Below are positions 6,390-9,027 of a stretch of DNA of 9,027 bases, piece after piece. Numbering within the stretch: position 1 is the stretch's first letter; each line of letters starts with the position of its first letter. The translations under genes and the position numbers were made by a program. The DNA is taken from NCBI GenBank assembly GCA_944391155.1, contig CALXSO010000032.1, forward strand, positions 1-9,027, written 5' to 3'. A model generated the notes under the pieces. That model searched no databases. It saw nothing but the letters and a program-made list of their open reading frames with translations, and had not been told where the DNA came from. Origin of the DNA: an uncultured Clostridia bacterium (lineage in GTDB: Bacteria > Bacillota > Clostridia > TANB77 > CAG-508).

Positions 6390-7259
6390 ATGAGTAGTAT
6401 ATTTGAGGAAACAAAATTTATAATGAAAAAATATAATATTAAGGCTAATAAAAATTTAGGACAAAATTTCTTAATAGATGAAAATGTAATAAATAGTATA
6501 ATAGATGGTTCAGATGTGAATGAGAATGATTTAATAATAGAAATAGGACCAGGTCTTGGTACATTAACAAAAAGATTACTAGAAAGAGCAGGTAAGGTTA
6601 TTTGTATTGAACTTGACAAAAATATGATTAATATATTAAATGATAGGTTTTCATTATATGAAAATTTTAAAATATTAAATCAAGATATATTAAAAACAAA
6701 TTTGAAGTCTTTAATCCAGCAAGAAAAAGAAGTTGGAAAAATTAAATATGTAAAAATAGTAGCGAATTTGCCATATTATATAACTACACCTATTATTATG
6801 AAATTGTTAGAAGAGCAATTAGAATTAGAAAGCATAACAGTTATGATACAAAAAGAAGTAGCTGATAGATTGATTGCTATACCAGGAGAAAAAAATACAG
6901 GTGCAATCACATATACAGTATATTATTATGCAGAATCTAAGAAGATATTAGAAGTGCCAAATACAGCTTTTATTCCAGAACCAGAAGTTACATCAGAAGT
7001 AATTAGGTTGGACATCAGAAAAGTTCCACCTATAGATGTATCCAATAGAGATTTTATGTTTAAAATTATAAAAAATGCTTTTATGCAAAGAAGAAAAACA
7101 ATAGTGAATGCACTTACAAATACAAAGATTTTTAAAGATAAGAATCAGGGAATAAATATTTTAAAAGATGTTAATTTAAAAGAAAATGTTAGAGCAGAAG
7201 AATTATCAATAGAAGAATTTGCTAAATTAACTGATAAAATAATCAATGTTATAAATTAG
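6390..7259 (+). CDS. rsmA: 16S rRNA (adenine(1518)-N6/adenine(1519)-N6)-dimethyltransferase RsmA/KsgA
   Basis: A 289-residue cytoplasmic methyltransferase that uses S-adenosylmethionine to dimethylate two adjacent adenines in the 3' terminal hairpin of 16S rRNA, a late 30S assembly step; its loss gives kasugamycin resistance in other bacteria. Visible motifs: NLGQNFLID (22-30), the SAM-binding loop VIEIGPGLGTL-type IIEIGPGLGTLT (49-60), acidic IELD (73-76), NQDIL (97-101), the catalytic ANLPYY (125-130), IPEPEVTSEVIRL (195-207) and FMQRRKTIVNAL (231-242). Length and motif order are normal for the family and nothing is missing. The N-terminus fits ATG 6390, but no Shine-Dalgarno sequence precedes it; the next ATG (6423) would remove 11 residues and has only a distant GAGG. 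It is divergent from the penicillin-binding protein gene and is a single gene here. Confidence 0.96.
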   Translation: MSSIFEETKFIMKKYNIKANKNLGQNFLIDENVINSIIDGSDVNENDLIIEIGPGLGTLTKRLLERAGKVICIELDKNMINILNDRFSLYENFKILNQDILKTNLKSLIQQEKEVGKIKYVKIVANLPYYITTPIIMKLLEEQLELESITVMIQKEVADRLIAIPGEKNTGAITYTVYYYAESKKILEVPNTAFIPEPEVTSEVIRLDIRKVPPIDVSNRDFMFKIIKNAFMQRRKTIVNALTNTKIFKDKNQGINILKDVNLKENVRAEELSIEEFAKLTDKIINVIN

Positions 7260-7345
7260 CCTTAGTTTTATAGAATGTTCTAAAGATGGTTATATGAATG
7301 TTTTGTCAAAGAACTATATAGATAGGTTAGATATGTTTTGGTAAA

Positions 7346-7401
7346 AATAGTTATATATTAGCCTTTTGGTCTACTATATAAAATTTTGGCTAAATAGTAA
7401 C
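7346..7401 (+). repeat. Dispersed intergenic repeat, motif B, copy 3 (diverged)
   Basis: Aligned with 6101-6155 it keeps TTATATATTA, CCTTTT, CTACT and a GTAA-type end at the same spacing, with TTAGCC (7358-7363) and GGCTAA (7388-7393) forming a 6-pair hairpin. It is followed at once by the inverted repeat at 7390-7533. The spacer 7260-7618 contains no gene: it holds this copy, the inverted repeats and the sortase promoter. Confidence 0.5.
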
Positions 7402-7533
7402 TAATTAAGTTACTGTTCAGACTAGATTCAATTTATTGATTTACTCAAGGTGGTTAAAGTCTAATTTTTTTAAAAGTTTTATAATGAATTTTGGCCTACA
7501 AACAAGTTTTTAGTCTGAACAGTAACCTAATTA
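7390..7533. repeat. Three-armed inverted repeat between rsmA and the sortase gene
   Basis: The 23 bases at 7402-7424 are the reverse complement of 7511-7533 with one mismatch, separated by 86 bases. The left arm can instead pair locally: 7390-7402 with 7408-7420 (13 positions, one mismatch and one wobble, 5-base loop). The same central sequence therefore has two mutually exclusive partners. AAATAGTAA occurs at 7392-7400 and again at 7539-7547, flanking the arms as a 9-base direct repeat, which would fit a small non-autonomous element of about 138 bases, although part of the left copy belongs to motif B. No open frame lies inside. Confidence 0.75.
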
Positions 7534-7566
7534 ATAACAAATAGTAAAAAATTATTTTTATAAGCA

Positions 7567-7596
7567 TTGCGAAATTATTATATTATATGTTATAAT
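7567..7596 (+). promoter_or_regulatory. Sortase gene promoter
   Basis: TTGCGA (7567-7572), 18 bases, perfect TATAAT (7591-7596). A start near 7603 gives a leader of about 16 bases, barely enough for the AAAGGAGG at 7607-7614. The inverted repeat at 7390-7533 lies upstream of this promoter and would not be in that transcript. Confidence 0.6.
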
Positions 7597-7618
7597 ATAT
7601 AAGAGAAAAGGAGGCAAT

Positions 7619-8368
7619 ATGAATCAGATATTAGTAACAAAAAAATTATATATTACCCCAGAATTAAAGAGAAAAAAGAAAGTGTATAAATTTAATTTTA
7701 TAATATCAGTTTTTTTAGTAGGAATTTTAATTTCTTGTTATATATATGCTGAGTATGATAGAAATAAAAGTGAAGAAGTATCACAGGAAATTTTAGCAGA
7801 AATGCAAGAAGAACAAGATAGTACACTTGCAGATAGTGATGTACTACTAGTTGTGTTAAATAATGATGCATCATATTCAGAAAATGAAGATAATACAGTT
7901 GTGCAAGAAACAAGAATTGTAAATAATGATGAAGAAAAATATGAAACTGTAGTAAATGGATATAAGTGTACAACAGTGGCTACAATTAATATACCTAAAA
8001 TTGCAGTGAATTATCCTATTTTGAAAGGTGAAACTGGTTCGGAACAAGAAACAGAAGCTTTACTTAAATCTTCACCAACAGAATTTTGGGGAAATGGAGC
8101 AAATCAAGTTGGAAATTTTTGTATAGTTGGTCATAATTATAGAAATAAAAGATTTTTTAGTAAGGTTCCTACATTGGTAAATGGAGATATAATAGAAATA
8201 TCAACTACTAATGAAACCGTTCAATATAGTGTTTATAGTAAATATGTTGTTGAACCTACTGATGTAAGTTGTACAAGTCAAAAAACAGATGGAAAAAGAG
8301 AGATTACTTTAATTACTTGTACAGATGATAGTAAACAAAGAGTAATTGTAAAAGCTAGAGAAATATAG
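7619..8368 (+). CDS. Sortase, class D-like cysteine transpeptidase
   Basis: A 249-residue membrane-anchored sortase that cleaves a C-terminal sorting signal on exported proteins and joins them to peptidoglycan or to each other. The N-terminus is basic (KRKKK), with one membrane helix at about residues 26-43, then a low-complexity acidic linker (about 45-110) and the catalytic domain: INIPKIAVNYPIL (123-135), catalytic His172 in GHNY, catalytic Cys234 in TLITC and the conserved Arg241 in KQRVIV. The TLxTC signature suits class D, though class B also uses a similar motif, so the class is tentative. AAAGGAGG (7607-7614) is only 4 bases before the ATG. It has its own promoter, no sorting-signal substrate is encoded in the window, and the M15-like gene follows after 68 bases without a clear terminator, so both may be on one transcript. 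Confidence 0.9.
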   Translation: MNQILVTKKLYITPELKRKKKVYKFNFIISVFLVGILISCYIYAEYDRNKSEEVSQEILAEMQEEQDSTLADSDVLLVVLNNDASYSENEDNTVVQETRIVNNDEEKYETVVNGYKCTTVATINIPKIAVNYPILKGETGSEQETEALLKSSPTEFWGNGANQVGNFCIVGHNYRNKRFFSKVPTLVNGDIIEISTTNETVQYSVYSKYVVEPTDVSCTSQKTDGKREITLITCTDDSKQRVIVKAREI

Positions 8369-8398
8369 AATAATGAAGTAACAAAAAAATAATCTTTT

Positions 8399-8427
8399 CA
8401 TATTATATAAAAATATAATATGGGAGG
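8399..8427 (+). promoter_or_regulatory. Perfect AT hairpin joined to the ribosome binding site of the M15-like gene
   Basis: CATATTATA (8399-8407) and TATAATATG (8414-8422) are exact reverse complements around a 6-base loop. The last G is also the first base of the GGGAGG ribosome binding site (8422-8427). The hairpin contains TATAAT (8414-8419) but no matching -35 box is found, so a separate promoter is doubtful. It could modulate translation or mark the end of the sortase message. Confidence 0.4.
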
Positions 8428-8436
8428 ATTATTTTT

Positions 8437-8745
8437 ATGGCAAAGATTATTGTTTTTAATAATGATACAGATAGAATGGAAACATATTACAGAGGAGAAA
8501 ATGAGCCTATGCCATATAATACGAATGGAACATTAAGAGTAAGAGAGTTTAGGGGTTCAAGTAATTCGAATACATTGTGGACAACAAAGAGAACAATGCA
8601 AAGTTGGAATAGTCAGAGATATATATTTGGTGGACCTATACCTGTTGAATTTGCATTTAAGAGACCTTATGAGGGCGGTCATGGTAACCAGAGTCATGAC
8701 TTGATACACACAGTTGAACATATAAAAATTTGTAATAGAAGATAG
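8437..8745 (+). CDS. Short protein resembling the N-terminal part of an M15-like peptidoglycan peptidase, apparently truncated
   Basis: A 102-residue cytoplasm-start protein with no signal peptide or membrane segment. GGGAGG (8422-8427) is 9 bases before the ATG. The pattern VREFRGSS (about 35-42), LWTTKRTMQSWNSQR (47-61), GGPIPVEFAFKR (65-76) and EGGHGNQSH (79-87) resembles zinc D-Ala-D-Ala carboxypeptidase-like (M15/VanY-type) proteins. There the next segment has the form S-x-H-x-x-G-x-A-x-D, carrying zinc ligands. Here NQSH is followed by DLIHTVEHIKICNRR and a stop, so the second half of the metal site is missing and no other frame continues it. I infer truncation by deletion or sequence replacement; the remaining protein is unlikely to be an active peptidase. 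The family call is from memory of similar proteins and is moderate only. It lies 68 bases after the sortase gene and ends at a strong terminator. Confidence 0.6.
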   Translation: MAKIIVFNNDTDRMETYYRGENEPMPYNTNGTLRVREFRGSSNSNTLWTTKRTMQSWNSQRYIFGGPIPVEFAFKRPYEGGHGNQSHDLIHTVEHIKICNRR

Positions 8746-8775
8746 ATATAATTTGTGTTTTTAGAGGCAAATTTA

Positions 8776-8813
8776 TAAGTATTAGCAAGTGTAAATGCTA
8801 ATGCTTATTTTTT
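8776..8813 (+). terminator. Rho-independent terminator
   Basis: TAAGTATTAGC (8776-8786) pairs with GCTAATGCTTA (8797-8807), eleven pairs with one G-T wobble and a 10-base loop, followed by six T residues (8808-8813). It ends the transcript of the M15-like gene and probably of the sortase gene. Confidence 0.88.
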
Positions 8814-8845
8814 AAAAAAATTTCTAATAATTGGATGTAAATTGA

Positions 8846-8874
8846 TTGACAAAAGAACAAAAGTTTGATAATAT
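8846..8874 (+). promoter_or_regulatory. Promoter for the RhuM-like gene
   Basis: Perfect TTGACA (8846-8851), 17 bases, TAATAT (8869-8874); GATAAT at 8867-8872 is an alternative -10 box with 15-base spacing. It lies between the terminator and the next ribosome binding site. Confidence 0.65.
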
Positions 8875-8903
8875 ATAGCAAATAAATAAAGGTGGATTTT
8901 AAA

Positions 8904-9027
8904 ATGAGCAACAAAGATTTATATATAAGAAGTAGTTCAGCAGAATTTCTAATATTTGAACAACAGAAAAAAGAACATGGAATTGAAGTTCGTTTTGAAG
9001 ATGGAGATTTATGGCTAACTCAAAAAG
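8904..9027 (+). CDS. RhuM-family-like protein, 5' part only
   Basis: The ATG at 8904 is 8 bases after AAAGGTGG (8888-8895), and the frame stays open to the window edge (41 codons plus one base). The start reads MSNKDLYIRSSSAEFLIFEQ and then IEVRFEDGDLWLTQK. The combination of AEFLIF with a later IEVR-(Y/F)-ED-x-x-(I/L)-WLTQK is typical of the RhuM virulence-protein family, found with phage- and toxin-antitoxin-like genes, sometimes fused to Fic/DOC domains. The molecular role of RhuM proteins is poorly known, and no catalytic region is inside the window. It has its own promoter. Confidence 0.72.
   Translation, partial: MSNKDLYIRSSSAEFLIFEQQKKEHGIEVRFEDGDLWLTQK

Noticed and set aside
6326..6619. 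Minus-strand open frame overlapping the start of rsmA
   Set aside because: Antisense to conserved rsmA motifs, no start signals, biased composition.
7392..7547. Riboswitch or attenuator controlling the sortase gene
   Set aside because: Competing hairpins exist, but the best sortase promoter (7567-7596) lies downstream of them and no T tract follows either hairpin, so control of that transcript is not supported.
7698..7973. Minus-strand open frame within the sortase gene
   Set aside because: Antisense shadow of the sortase linker, with a repetitive His/Leu/Tyr product and no start signals.

Overview
The window is AT-rich, with genes that start behind strong AAAGGAGG-type ribosome binding sites, TTGACA/TATAAT-type promoters, and a WalR-like regulator, PASTA-domain class B penicillin-binding protein and class D-like sortase. 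This points to a low-GC Gram-positive, most likely an anaerobic gut-type member of the Clostridia; the species cannot be named from the sequence. Internal Trp is encoded by TGG and genes end normally, so the standard bacterial code applies. No rRNA, tRNA, CRISPR array or complete insertion sequence is visible.

Layout. 1-599: C-terminal remnant of a GH94-type glycoside phosphorylase, cut off upstream (pseudogene). 656-1084: unrecognised small single-pass membrane protein, with a good promoter and a hairpin after it. 1085-1442: intergenic repeats and the promoter of a WalR/PhoB-type response regulator (1443-2195) that has no histidine kinase beside it. 2196-2825: about 630 bases without a gene, holding a long palindrome, a dispersed repeat and a consensus sigma-A promoter for a PD-(D/E)XK (Rpn-like) nuclease-family gene (2826-3476), which is followed by short tandem repeats and a terminator. 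3729-6044 (minus strand): class B transpeptidase with two PASTA domains. 6390-7259: 16S rRNA dimethyladenosine transferase (rsmA/ksgA). 7260-7618: repeat-rich spacer with a three-armed inverted repeat. 7619-8368: sortase. 8437-8745: short protein resembling the front part of an M15-like peptidoglycan peptidase, apparently cut short. 8776-8813: strong terminator. 8904-end: start of a RhuM-like gene running off the window.

Functional theme. Several genes concern the cell envelope: the WalR-like regulator (in relatives it controls wall metabolism), the PASTA transpeptidase, the sortase and the M15-like fragment. They are mostly single transcription units, not one operon; only the sortase and the M15-like gene look co-transcribed. 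The Rpn-like gene, the GH94 and M15 remnants and the RhuM-like gene give the region an eroded, accessory flavour.

The most notable unexplained structure is a family of dispersed intergenic repeats: motif A (about 62 bases, three copies, with a TATAAA box followed by an imperfect hairpin) and motif B (about 56 bases, three good copies and one partial). They lie in four different gene-free spacers. I see no convincing new multi-gene system in the window.
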